This document shows, piece by piece, positions 7,614 through 15,290 of a stretch of DNA of 32,383 bases (position 1 is its first letter; every line of letters begins with the position of its first letter). Source of the DNA: Rhodopseudomonas sp. BR0M22 (GTDB lineage: Bacteria > Pseudomonadota > Alphaproteobacteria > Rhizobiales > Xanthobacteraceae). The notes below the pieces were generated by a model. It worked only from the letters and a program-made list of their open reading frames with translations. It ran no database searches and had not been told where the DNA came from. The position numbers and the translations under genes were made by a program. The stretch is taken from the NCBI RefSeq assembly GCF_010907035.1, contig NZ_QUMK01000071.1:1-32383 (forward strand), in the 5' to 3' direction.

Positions 7614-7991
7614 TTACCAGCCGCAGCCGCCGCAGCGCGGGCGAACCGGCGCGTAGTAGCTGTAGCCCGGCGACACCATCTCGACGCGTTCGCGGGTGGC
7701 GTATTGCGGCGGAATGCGTTCGTATTCGACGCCACCAGGCGAAACCATCACGGTCTTCGGCACCATCACGGTGCGATACTGCGGCGCGACGCGATGGGCG
7801 ACGACGCGGCCCGGATTGACCATCACGGTCTCCTCGACAGTGCGGTATTCCGGCGCAACGTATTGCTGCTGATAGCAGCTGTAGCACGGCGGCGGGGCGC
7901 AGCCGTAGCAGGCGGAGGCGGCGGTCGGCAGCGCGACGGCGGCACCGGCGACCACGGCGGAAGCAAGCAGAGCAGCGGACAGGCGAGACAT
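7614..7991 (-). CDS. Small exported Tyr/Val-rich repeat protein of unknown function
   Basis: A 125-aa predicted secreted protein. A signal peptide covers about residues 1-27 (Ala-rich core ending TAASA before CYGC). The mature part begins with a Cys/Pro/Tyr cluster (CYGCAPPPCYSCYQQQY). Three related units of about 23-25 residues follow, each with P-x-Y-x-T/A, then a T/E-x-V-M/E-V/M-x-PG core (APEYRTVEETVMVNPG, APQYRTVMVPKTVMVSPG, PPQYATRERVEMVSPG). It ends in a Cys/Gly motif (RCGGCGW). A clean ribosome site (GAGGA, 6 bases before ATG) supports the start. I do not recognise a named family. The terminal Cys clusters suggest disulfides or metal binding, and the repeats suggest a beta-rich surface protein. 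Confidence 0.8.
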   Translation of the reverse strand: MSRLSAALLASAVVAGAAVALPTAASACYGCAPPPCYSCYQQQYVAPEYRTVEETVMVNPGRVVAHRVAPQYRTVMVPKTVMVSPGGVEYERIPPQYATRERVEMVSPGYSYYAPVRPRCGGCGW

Positions 7992-8708
7992 GGGCGATCC
8001 TCAGCGCCAGAGATGACTATCTGTCCATGATTGGTGGTGATCGCGACAGCCGTCAACGATCGAGCAAAATCAACCTTTACGAAGATCATTAACGGCGCGT
8101 CTTGGTAACCACTTGATCATCAAGCTGCGCCGGCAGACTACTCCGCCCGCACGATCCGCAACAGTGGAGGACGATCGTCGGCAACCCGTGCTCGCTTCGG
8201 CCGACCTTCGCCCCCGACCGGAAGGAGTCGTTGTCCGAGACGGATCGACGAGTTTTCGCGCGTGGTGTCGTGGGATCGCGGCCCCTGGCCGATATGCAAA
8301 CGAACCACGATGGGATCCGAGGAGGCGTTGTGAACATGATTCGCTGAGTGGCCGTTCGTCACGCAGCTGGCGGATCGGAGTAGGGCATCGGCGCGACACT
8401 CCTCTGCGCTCGCGATCGAGACACGCGGTTCCTGGAAGGACGGAGCCGGATATCACCGAGCATCGAGGCTCCAGTGTCCGGCACAGTCGGCCGGTATTGG
8501 AACTTGGTCTCTGTCCCGCGAGGCAACCGGCCGCGCTGTTTCAGTTTGGGACCTCGCTCGCCGGCACTGCATCCTGGGGGCAACACTCGATTTGAAATTG
8601 GTCCGAGGCCCGCTGTCGATCTGGACAAAGCCCCGATCGGAAATCACCCTGGCACTGTTTCGAGGTCGCGTCGTGTGCGGCCTTGCGACGGGGATCGTTG
8701 GGGGAGCC
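7992..8708. other. About 700 bases without a convincing gene
   Basis: Both strands are open in several frames, as expected at high GC, but none of the translations shows a recognisable domain, signal peptide or well-placed ribosome site. Visible small features are a 13-base palindrome CTTGATCATCAAG (8112-8124) and a strong AGGAGG at about 8321 followed by GTGAACATG and an immediate stop, which may be a decayed gene start. The part nearest 7991 must contain the promoter of the minus-strand repeat protein. Lost coding capacity or an unrecognised small RNA are both possible. Confidence 0.4.
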
Positions 8709-9167
8709 ATGAGACTGATCACGGGGATGCTCGCGGCCGTGCTGCTGATCGCTGGCGTGGCGTCGAGCCAGGCGATGGTGCGAATCGCCGACGATCGTGG
8801 TGGCCGGATCGGAACCTACGTCGATAAGTACCAGTCGCTGCGCAGCTCCGGCGAAACCGTGATGATCGACGGCCTCTGCGCCTCTGCCTGCACCATCGTG
8901 CTCGGTGCGGTCCCGCACGATAAGATCTGCGTGACCTCGCGGGCCAATCTCGGGTTTCATGCGGCGTGGGATCTCGGCTCGAACGGCCGTGCGATCACCA
9001 ATACCGAAGCCACCCAGATGCTGTACACGATGTATCCGGTCAGCATCCGCCGCTGGATCGCCAAGCGCGGCGGCCTGACCCGGCACATGATTTTCCTGCG
9101 CGGCAAGCAACTGCTGTCGATGTACCGCCCTTGTTACATGGACGCGCAAGCCCAAGCCGGGCGCTGA
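8709..9167 (+). CDS. Exported ClpP/crotonase-fold-like protein (COG3904-like)
   Basis: A 152-aa protein from ATG 8709. A hydrophobic signal segment (residues 1-19, ending at about SSQA) is followed by a small alpha/beta domain. The core has IDGLCASACTIVLGAV followed by ICVTSRANLGFHAAWD. This pattern of a Gly-x-Cys-x-Ser-x-Cys turn and a downstream G-F-H-A strand is typical of periplasmic COG3904-type proteins related to ClpP/crotonase folds. The serine in CASAC would be the nucleophile-like residue. Two later cysteines (ICVT, RPCYM) may form disulfides. The open frame extends upstream to a TTG at 8592, but the signal peptide begins at the chosen ATG, preceded by GGGGGAG. The function of the family is not known to me; a secreted protease-like or scaffold role is inference. 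Confidence 0.75.
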   Translation: MRLITGMLAAVLLIAGVASSQAMVRIADDRGGRIGTYVDKYQSLRSSGETVMIDGLCASACTIVLGAVPHDKICVTSRANLGFHAAWDLGSNGRAITNTEATQMLYTMYPVSIRRWIAKRGGLTRHMIFLRGKQLLSMYRPCYMDAQAQAGR

Positions 9168-9344
9168 CGCCGCGGATTCGGCGGCCCGCCATCTCCGGAT
9201 GACGTGATCGGTATGACGGCGGCACGGCTTGCCGGCCGTAGCCCGCCGCTCTATTGGGCAGCAGTGCGGTTCACCCGCACGTCGAGCAGGCCTTGCGGAA
9301 ATCTCGCCGCATCGGTCGCTCCGAGCTCTCGAGGACTCCACCCG

Positions 9345-9944
9345 ATGCCTGCAGAAGCCAAATCCATCCGCCCGCTCGTCGTCGTCGCGGCCTTCGCCGG
9401 CAGCCTGATCGTCGGGCTCGTTGTGGTGCTGTGGCTGCTCGGCGGCCTGCAGAAGATTTCGGCGCCGGCGACGATCGGTGGACCGTTCCGGCTGACCGAT
9501 CAGAACGGCCAGATCGTCACCGAGCAGAATATGAAGGGGAAGCCGACGCTGATCTTCTTCGGCTTCACCCGCTGCCCCGACGTCTGTCCAACCTCGCTGT
9601 TCGAATTGTCGCAGGTGCTGGCGGCGCTCGGTCCCGACGCCGATCGGATCAACGCCTATTTCGTTTCGGTCGATCCGGAACGCGATACGCCGGCCTCGAT
9701 GAAGGACTATCTGTCGAGCTTCGATCCGCATCTGAGGGGGCTGGTCGGTACGCCGGAAGCGACCGCGAAGATCGAGAAGGGCTACCGGGTCTATGCCAAG
9801 AAAGTCCCGCTCAAGGACGGCGATTACACGATGGATCACACCGCGCTGATCTATCTGATGGACAAGTCCGGCAATTTCGTCGCTCCCTTCAACATCAAGC
9901 GCAAGCCCGAGGACGCCGCGGCCGATCTGAAGCGCTATCTGTAG
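9345..9944 (+). CDS. SCO1/SenC/PrrC-family copper chaperone
   Basis: A membrane-anchored thioredoxin-fold protein of 199 aa. One transmembrane helix lies near the N-terminus (about residues 9-29). The SCO domain carries the copper ligands: CPDVC (two Cys in the CxxxC motif after FFGFTR) and a distal His in MDHTALIYL. SCO proteins deliver copper to the CuA site of cytochrome c oxidase or keep its cysteines reduced, facing the periplasm. The ATG at 9345 has GAGG upstream; the longer open frame from 9204 adds 47 residues that do not fit the family. The 3' end overlaps the convergent glycosyltransferase gene by about 50 bases. No oxidase genes are in the window. Confidence 0.93.
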   Translation: MPAEAKSIRPLVVVAAFAGSLIVGLVVVLWLLGGLQKISAPATIGGPFRLTDQNGQIVTEQNMKGKPTLIFFGFTRCPDVCPTSLFELSQVLAALGPDADRINAYFVSVDPERDTPASMKDYLSSFDPHLRGLVGTPEATAKIEKGYRVYAKKVPLKDGDYTMDHTALIYLMDKSGNFVAPFNIKRKPEDAAADLKRYL

Positions 9945-11985
9945 CGTCGGCATCGTGGCGCCGGTGCTGCTGATCGGGCGCTGGCTCCGGCGCGGCCGAA
10001 TGTGCGCGACGGGCGATACCGTGTTGGGTCTTCTCCCAGCGATACGGGCACCAGACGTAGTGAGCTAGCGCCCGCCACGCCGCCAGCGACAGGCACAGCC
10101 AGTACACCGGCGTCAGCGCCAGGGCGCCGGCATGGCGCCATTGCCGGCGCCGGCCCAGGCCGAGCAGGCCGACCACTGCGGTCGACGTCACGCCGGCCGC
10201 GATGGTGAGCCAATGCAGCGCAGTCGGCCTGTCCGGCGTCAGCCAGAACGGTAGCAGTCCGGTCCAGCCGGCCGCCGCCATCAGCATCAACGCCAGCAGC
10301 AGCGGGTAAGCCAGCGCGGACAGGACGTTGCCGCCGACCACCAGGTTGAGGGCGAGAAAGCCTCCCGGGCCGGCTTCGCGCCACAGCCGGTGCGGGCGGC
10401 GCATGTGCACCTCCCAGGTCTGCATCCAGCCTTTCATCCACCGGGAGCGCTGGCGAAGCCAGTTGCCGAAGGCGAGAGGCGCCTCTTCGTAGGTGGTCGA
10501 CCGGATGGTGACGCTGCAATGGCCGAACCGGGCGAGCCGAAAGCCGAGGTCGGCATCCTCGGTCACATTGTGCGGATCCCAGGCGCCGAGCGTGCGCAGC
10601 ACGTCGGTGCGAAAATGGTTCGACGTGCCGCCGAGCGGCAGCGGCAGCCCGAGTGCGGCGAGGCCCGGCAGGAACAGGTCGAACTGGCCGGCATATTCGG
10701 CCAGGAAGGTGCGCGACAGCCAGTTGTGCGTCAGATTGTCGATGCACAGGCTGGCCTGCACGCAGGCGGTTTCGGGGCTCGCCGCGTCGAACGCCGCCAG
10801 CGCCGCCCGCAACTGGCCGGGGTCGGGCCGGTCTTCGGCGTCGAACACCGCGATGAAGCTTCCGCGGGCGAAGGCCAGCGCGTAGTTGAGTGCCTTCGGC
10901 TTGGTCTTCGGCGCGACCGCGGGCGCGATCAGGATTCGCAAGTGCGGCCTGCGTTTCAGCCGCGCCAGCGCGGCGCGGGTGGCGAGATCGTCGGGCTCGA
11001 TCACCAGTATCAGGTCGAGCTTTTCCCGCGGGTAGTCGAGAGCGTCGAGCGCTTCGACCAGCGACCCGACCGAATCGGCCTCGCGATACAGCGCCGCCAC
11101 CACCGTGTAGACCGGCAACTCGGCGTCCGGCCGGCGTGGCGTCGGCAAAGGGGGCGGATGTCGCCACAGGCTGGCGAGTAGTCGCAGTCCGGCGAAGCCG
11201 ATGAACCACAGGGCGAGGATCGTGCTGGTGATCTCGCGGTCAGGGAAGAACGGCAACATCACCAGTGCGGCCACGCAGACGCCGCGCTGGAGCCGCTGGC
11301 GCCACAACGGGCCGGCGTGGCGTGGCGCAGCCGACAGGATCGGAAACCGGCAGTGCAGATCCGAGCTGGCCGCATCGGCGAGCGCCCGGGCACCGTGGCG
11401 TGCAAGGAAGCCCTCCAGGGCGACGGATGTGGTGAGCCGCAGCCGGGGCCGGATCGCCGGAAACTCATCCAGCAACAAGCACAACCTGCGGCAAGCCAGC
11501 CGCTGCGGCGCGATCACCCAGGTCAGCACGCCGTTCAGGCGGAGCGGAACAATCCCGGTCGCGGCCGCGGCGGTGAGTTGCGCGTCGCTCAGCGGGCAGT
11601 CGGAGCGATCGACCTGATCGAACGGCTCGAAGTCGATTCGGAGCGAGCCACAAAGACGATGCAGATACGCCTGCTCGTCGATCAGCCCCTGGTGGATCAA
11701 CACTCGGTCCGCGCCGATCTGAAGCGCCCGGCTGCGCCGCGCCGCCGCTTGCAGCAAGGCCGGCGCCAGCACCCCGCGCAGGCAGTCGAGTTCCGGCACG
11801 GTGTGCGTCTCGGGCCGCGGGGCTGCGACGGTGGAGCGGTCGGGCGGGCGCCGATTGTCATGGCCGACATCGATCGGCCAGAACGCGAGAAAGGTCGGAC
11901 GTTCGGGCCATGAGGGCTCTGCCTCATCATCGCCGCGCCGCTCCGCTACCGTATCGTGCAATCCGGCGCGATCGGTCACGACCAT
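9895..11985 (-). CDS. Membrane family 2 glycosyltransferase with N-terminal T2SSE_N/MshEN-like domain
   Basis: An inner-membrane processive-type GT2 enzyme of about 696 aa. A soluble N-terminal region (GADRVLIHQGLIDEQAYLHRL onwards, about 120 residues) resembles the GspE N-terminal/MshEN fold, which in some proteins binds cyclic di-GMP. Two hydrophobic segments follow (VCVAALVMLPFF and ILALWFIGFAGLRLL). The GT-A domain then shows YTVVAALYRE, the D-x-D-like DAEDRPDP, the acid motif TEDADLGF, and QRSRWMKG (the Q-x-x-R-W motif of polysaccharide synthases). Several C-terminal membrane helices finish it. The R-rich tail is read antisense to the SCO1 end. The start is uncertain: ATG 11985, or GTG 12009 preceded by GGGAGG. 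It probably makes a beta-linked exopolysaccharide; the sugar is unknown. Confidence 0.85.
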   Translation of the reverse strand: MVVTDRAGLHDTVAERRGDDEAEPSWPERPTFLAFWPIDVGHDNRRPPDRSTVAAPRPETHTVPELDCLRGVLAPALLQAAARRSRALQIGADRVLIHQGLIDEQAYLHRLCGSLRIDFEPFDQVDRSDCPLSDAQLTAAAATGIVPLRLNGVLTWVIAPQRLACRRLCLLLDEFPAIRPRLRLTTSVALEGFLARHGARALADAASSDLHCRFPILSAAPRHAGPLWRQRLQRGVCVAALVMLPFFPDREITSTILALWFIGFAGLRLLASLWRHPPPLPTPRRPDAELPVYTVVAALYREADSVGSLVEALDALDYPREKLDLILVIEPDDLATRAALARLKRRPHLRILIAPAVAPKTKPKALNYALAFARGSFIAVFDAEDRPDPGQLRAALAAFDAASPETACVQASLCIDNLTHNWLSRTFLAEYAGQFDLFLPGLAALGLPLPLGGTSNHFRTDVLRTLGAWDPHNVTEDADLGFRLARFGHCSVTIRSTTYEEAPLAFGNWLRQRSRWMKGWMQTWEVHMRRPHRLWREAGPGGFLALNLVVGGNVLSALAYPLLLALMLMAAAGWTGLLPFWLTPDRPTALHWLTIAAGVTSTAVVGLLGLGRRRQWRHAGALALTPVYWLCLSLAAWRALAHYVWCPYRWEKTQHGIARRAHSAAPEPAPDQQHRRHDADATDSASDRPRRPRACA

Positions 11986-12027
11986 GGCACGCCCCAACGC
12001 AAACGACACTCGCCTCCCGCGCCGGAT

Positions 12028-12040
12028 GGTCTATAAGACC
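12028..12040. promoter_or_regulatory. Short dyad with TATAAG core upstream of the solute-binding protein gene
   Basis: GGTCT-ATA-AGACC is a perfect 5-bp inverted repeat ending 21 bases before ATG 12062, in the 76-base gap between divergent genes. Its TATAAG could be a -10 box. No good -35 is visible, so this could equally be an operator half-site. Confidence 0.3.
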
Positions 12041-12061
12041 GCCGGTGCGGAACCCCTGATC

Positions 12062-12985
12062 ATGCAACCACAGATTGTTTTTTTCGGCAATGGCCGACTC
12101 GTCACCTGGCGCGTGAGCATCGTGGCGTTGGCTTGTGCCGTGGCGGCGGTGTTGCTGGCGGCGGCACCGGTGCGCGCAGTCGAGACCAGTCCGGAAGCGA
12201 AGGCGGTCGCCGCAGCCACCGCCCATGCGGTGCCTGGGTTCTGGGACCCGCGGCGCCGGCCGGAGCGGCCCGACCTGTCGCGCCTGACGATGATCCGCTT
12301 CCTGACCGAGGTCGACTATCCGCCGTTCAACTTCACCGGCGCCGACGGCAATCCGGCCGGCTTCAACGTCGATCTGGCGCGGGCGCTTTGCGAGGAGATC
12401 AAGGTCACCTGCACCGTCCAGATGCGCAAGTTCGAGACGTTGTTCGACGCGCTCGCCAGCAACCGCGGCGATGCGATCATCGCGTCGCTGGCGGTGACGC
12501 CGCAAACCCGCGCCAAGCTCGACTTCACCGATCCGTATTATCGCACGCCGGCGCGGTTCGTCGCCCGCAAGGATGCAGTGATGGCCGAGATGCGGCCGGA
12601 ATATCTCGAAGGCCGCAAGGTCGGCGTCATCGCGGGCTCGGCGCATGAAGCTTATCTGAAGGCGATGTTCACCGACGCTGAACTGCATTCCTATCCGAAT
12701 GCCGAGACGCTCCGCGCGGCGCTCAAGCGCGGCGAGGTCGACTTCATCTTCGGCGATGCGATCTCGCTGGCGTTCTGGATCAACGGTACCGACTCGGAGA
12801 ATTGCTGCGCGTTTTCCGGCGGCCCGTTTCTGGAAAGCCGCTATTTCGGCGAGGGCGTCGGCATCGCGGTGCGCAAGGGCAACGACACCTTGCGTCAGGC
12901 ACTGAATTGGGCGCTGTTCCGGATTTGGGAAAAGGGCCAGTACACTGATCTTTGGCTGCGGTACTTCTCCGTCAGCCCGTTTTGA
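12062..12985 (+). CDS. Family 3 extracellular solute-binding protein (amino-acid type)
   Basis: A periplasmic SBP_bac_3 protein of 307 aa. The chosen ATG starts a signal peptide (hydrophobic LACAVAAVLLAAAP, cleavage near VRA-V); the open frame extends 87 codons further upstream but is antisense to the glycosyltransferase. The binding domain begins at about residue 80 with IRFLTEVDYPPFNF. It shows the conserved GFNVDLARALC, DAIIASLAVTPQTR, LDFTDPYY and a late hinge region with GEVDFIFGDA. Such proteins capture amino acids or opines for ABC importers, or act as sensor inputs. No permease or ATPase gene is adjacent; the class I LysRS gene begins 33 bases downstream, so the two may share a transcript. 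An isolated pair of cysteines (ENCCAF) is unusual. Confidence 0.88.
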   Translation: MQPQIVFFGNGRLVTWRVSIVALACAVAAVLLAAAPVRAVETSPEAKAVAAATAHAVPGFWDPRRRPERPDLSRLTMIRFLTEVDYPPFNFTGADGNPAGFNVDLARALCEEIKVTCTVQMRKFETLFDALASNRGDAIIASLAVTPQTRAKLDFTDPYYRTPARFVARKDAVMAEMRPEYLEGRKVGVIAGSAHEAYLKAMFTDAELHSYPNAETLRAALKRGEVDFIFGDAISLAFWINGTDSENCCAFSGGPFLESRYFGEGVGIAVRKGNDTLRQALNWALFRIWEKGQYTDLWLRYFSVSPF

Positions 12986-13018
12986 AAGACCCGCCTTTAC
13001 TGGCGGCCGGAGACCTGA

Positions 13019-14656
13019 ATGACAACGATCGACCTTCCGAACGCTTCCGAGCTGCGTACCCTCGCCGAACAATCCAACGCCTGGCCGTTCGAGCAGGCGC
13101 GTGCGCTGGTGAACCGGCTTAAAAAGCATCCGAAGGACGAGGTGCTGTTCGAGACCGGCTATGGGCCGTCGGGGCTGCCGCATATCGGCACGTTCGGCGA
13201 GGTCGCGCGCACCACGATGGTGCGCCACGCCTTCCGGGTGCTGACCGACGACAAGATCAAAACCAAACTGCTGGCGTTCTCGGACGATATGGACGGCCTG
13301 CGCAAGGTGCCGGACAACGTCCCGAACAAGGAACTGCTGGAGAAGAATCTCGGCAAGTCGCTGACCAGCGTGCCCGATCCGTTCGGCACCCACGATTCGT
13401 TCGGCGCTCACAACAACGCCCGGCTTCGTCAGTTCCTCGATACCTTCGGGTTCGATTACGAATTCGCCTCGGCGACCGATTACTACAAGTCCGGCCGGTT
13501 CGATGCGACGCTGTTGAAGGTGCTGGAACGGCTCGACAAGGTGATGGCGATCATGCTGCCGTCCTTGCGCGAGGAACGCGCCGCCAGCTACTCGCCGTTT
13601 CTCCCGGTGTGTCCGCGCACCGGGGTGGTGCTGCAGGTGCCGATCGTCGCGCACGACGTCAAGGCCGGCACGGTGTCATACGACGATCCGGAAACCAAGG
13701 AGCGGGTAACGCTGCCGGTCACCGGCGGGCACTGCAAGCTGCAATGGAAGCCGGACTGGGCGATGCGCTGGACCGCGCTCGGCGTCGACTACGAGATGGC
13801 CGGCAAGGACCTGATCGATTCGGTGAAGCTGTCCGGCAAGATCGCCCAGGCGATCGGCGGCACCCCGCCGGAGGGCTTCAACTACGAACTGTTCCTCGAC
13901 GACAAGGGGCAGAAGATCTCCAAGTCGAAGGGCAACGGCCTGACGATCGAGGAGTGGCTGCGCTACGCCTCGCCGGAATCGCTGTCGCTGTTCATGTATC
14001 GCGAGCCGAAGGCAGCGAAGCGGCTGTATTTCGACGTGATCCCGCGCAATGTCGACGACTATCAGCAGTTCCTCGACGGCTATGCGCGTCAGGATACCAA
14101 GCAGCGGCTCGCCAATCCGGTCTGGCACATCCATTCCGGCAATCCGCCGCAGGCCGACATGCCGGTGACGTTCCAGCTCCTGCTGACGCTGGTGTCGTCG
14201 TCGAACGCCGAGAACGCCGAGACGTTGTGGGGCTTCATCGGCCGCTACCGGCCGGGCGTCACACCCGAGACGCACCCCAAGCTCGACGCGATGGTCGGTT
14301 ACGCGATCAATTACTATCGCGACTTCGTAGCGCCCACCAAGGTGTTCCGCGATCCGACCGACGCCGAGCGCGCCGCCCTGCAGGATCTGCGCGATGCGCT
14401 GTCGCAACTGCCGGCGGATGCGACCGCCGAGGCGATCCAGGACGTGGTCTACGAGATCGGCCGCCGCGAACCGTTCCTCGATCACAAGAAGACCGCCAAG
14501 GACGGCAAGCCGGGCGTCTCGCTCGACTGGTTCAACATGTTGTACCAAGTGCTGCTCGGCCAGGAGAAGGGCCCGCGGTTCGGCTCGTTCGTGGCCGTCT
14601 ACGGCGTCGGCAATGCGGTCGCGATGATCGACGGCGCGCTGGCGCGCAGCGCGTAA
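13019..14656 (+). CDS. lysK: Lysyl-tRNA synthetase, class I
   Basis: An aminoacyl-tRNA synthetase of 545 aa that charges tRNA-Lys in the cytoplasm. It belongs to the class I LysRS type found in most archaea, spirochaetes and alphaproteobacteria rather than the common class II form. The Rossmann domain carries a HIGH-like motif ([10 protein letters not shown], His55-Gly57) and the KMSKS-like loop KISKS (residues 299-303). The C-terminal anticodon-binding helical region includes [17 protein letters not shown] about 7 bases upstream supports ATG 13019. A strong hairpin lies about 40 bases after the stop. Length and both signature motifs are normal, so the gene appears functional. Confidence 0.97.
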   Translation: MTTIDLPNASELRTLAEQSNAWPFEQARALVNRLKKHPKDEVLFETGYGPSGLPHIGTFGEVARTTMVRHAFRVLTDDKIKTKLLAFSDDMDGLRKVPDNVPNKELLEKNLGKSLTSVPDPFGTHDSFGAHNNARLRQFLDTFGFDYEFASATDYYKSGRFDATLLKVLERLDKVMAIMLPSLREERAASYSPFLPVCPRTGVVLQVPIVAHDVKAGTVSYDDPETKERVTLPVTGGHCKLQWKPDWAMRWTALGVDYEMAGKDLIDSVKLSGKIAQAIGGTPPEGFNYELFLDDKGQKISKSKGNGLTIEEWLRYASPESLSLFMYREPKAAKRLYFDVIPRNVDDYQQFLDGYARQDTKQRLANPVWHIHSGNPPQADMPVTFQLLLTLVSSSNAENAETLWGFIGRYRPGVTPETHPKLDAMVGYAINYYRDFVAPTKVFRDPTDAERAALQDLRDALSQLPADATAEAIQDVVYEIGRREPFLDHKKTAKDGKPGVSLDWFNMLYQVLLGQEKGPRFGSFVAVYGVGNAVAMIDGALARSA

Positions 14657-14967
14657 CTCACAGCCGTTTGCCGGATCATTTATTGCGTTGTCAGCGCGCT
14701 ATTCACGATACTCATCGTGAGTGGCGCGCGGATACCTGCTTTCGACGTGATCGGCCCTGATTGCGTCCCCGCCGCGTTGAAATGACGCGGCCGTTTCGCG
14801 CTGCACTCTTGATTTGAAACAAAGTTTGTTGCGTCGCGTCTTTCGCACAGTTCACGCAACGATAATCCCTTCTCGGGTCGCCGCTCGAACGGCCCCGTCA
14901 GTTTGCTCGTCAGCTCCAAAGGGAAAGACAGTGCCGTTTCTCACATCAGGTCTCATGGAGGAAGACA
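14657..14967. other. Non-coding gap between lysK and the small membrane protein gene
   Basis: About 310 bases without a supported gene. It holds a 36-base hairpin (14694-14729), a 13-base palindrome AACAAAGTTTGTT (14818-14830), and a possible -10 box GATAAT (14861-14866) that would give a leader of roughly 95 bases for the downstream gene. The AT-rich palindrome just upstream of that box could be an operator. Confidence 0.45.
14694..14729. terminator. Strong 16-bp hairpin after lysK
   Basis: Sixteen consecutive pairs (14 Watson-Crick, 2 G-U) close a 4-base ACTC loop: GCGCGCTATTCACGAT pairs with ATCGTGAGTGGCGCGC. It lies about 38 bases after the lysK stop. No U-run follows on either side, so it is a structural 3' end or Rho-assisted terminator rather than a textbook intrinsic terminator. 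Confidence 0.55.
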
Positions 14968-15222
14968 ATGTCTGCACTGGCTGGACTGCCCTACGACGCC
15001 AACATGCCGGCGATCGTCTGGTCGATGTACCTCGTTGCTGTTGCGCTGTATTGCGCGCCGATGCTGATCGGGTTCGCACGTAACGTCGAATACAAATGGG
15101 GGCTTTACGTCGGCAATCTGCTGCTCGGCTGGACCGGGATCGGCTGGGCCTATGCGTTGTACTACGCGGTGTTCGCCGACAAGGAGCGGTCGCCGCGATC
15201 GCGTCTCTCTCTGATTCGCTGA
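14968..15222 (+). CDS. Superinfection-immunity-like small membrane protein
   Basis: An 84-aa inner-membrane protein resembling the superinfection immunity family named after phage T4 Imm. Two hydrophobic helices are visible (about residues 14-32, VWSMYLVAVALYCAPMLIGF, and 44-67). They surround the family's typical N-x-L-L-G-W-T-x-I-G-W signature (NLLLGWTGIGWAYALYYA). A good ribosome site (GGAGG, about 6 bases before ATG) and a coding-like codon pattern support it. Phage members block DNA injection by a second phage; chromosomal copies are common and mostly uncharacterised, so an anti-phage role here is inference. No phage genes are nearby. It converges with the adaptor gene on the other strand. 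Confidence 0.82.
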   Translation: MSALAGLPYDANMPAIVWSMYLVAVALYCAPMLIGFARNVEYKWGLYVGNLLLGWTGIGWAYALYYAVFADKERSPRSRLSLIR

Positions 15223-15263
15223 CACGCCATTATCGCTGATTGCGGCCGGCAGCCGTCGCAAAG

Positions 15264-15290
15264 CGCCTCGGTGATTACTTTGCCGAGGCG
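15264..15290. terminator. Hairpin at the convergent gene ends
   Basis: CGCCTCGG and CCGAGGCG form an 8-bp perfect stem with an 11-base loop that contains the stop codon of the minus-strand adaptor gene. It lies between two converging genes, so it may help terminate both transcripts. No U-run is present. Confidence 0.4.

Noticed and set aside
8113-8595. A 160-codon plus-strand frame in the gene-poor tract
   Set aside because: It competes with overlapping minus-strand frames, has no good ribosome site and no recognisable domain; kept only as part of the unassigned region.
11801-12061. An 87-codon N-terminal extension of the family 3 binding protein
   Set aside because: The extension is antisense to the glycosyltransferase 5' region and would bury the signal peptide; ATG 12062 gives a proper exported protein.
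13019-14656. Suspicion that a class I LysRS marks horizontal transfer from archaea
   Set aside because: Class I LysRS is usual in alphaproteobacteria, so it is not evidence of recent transfer.
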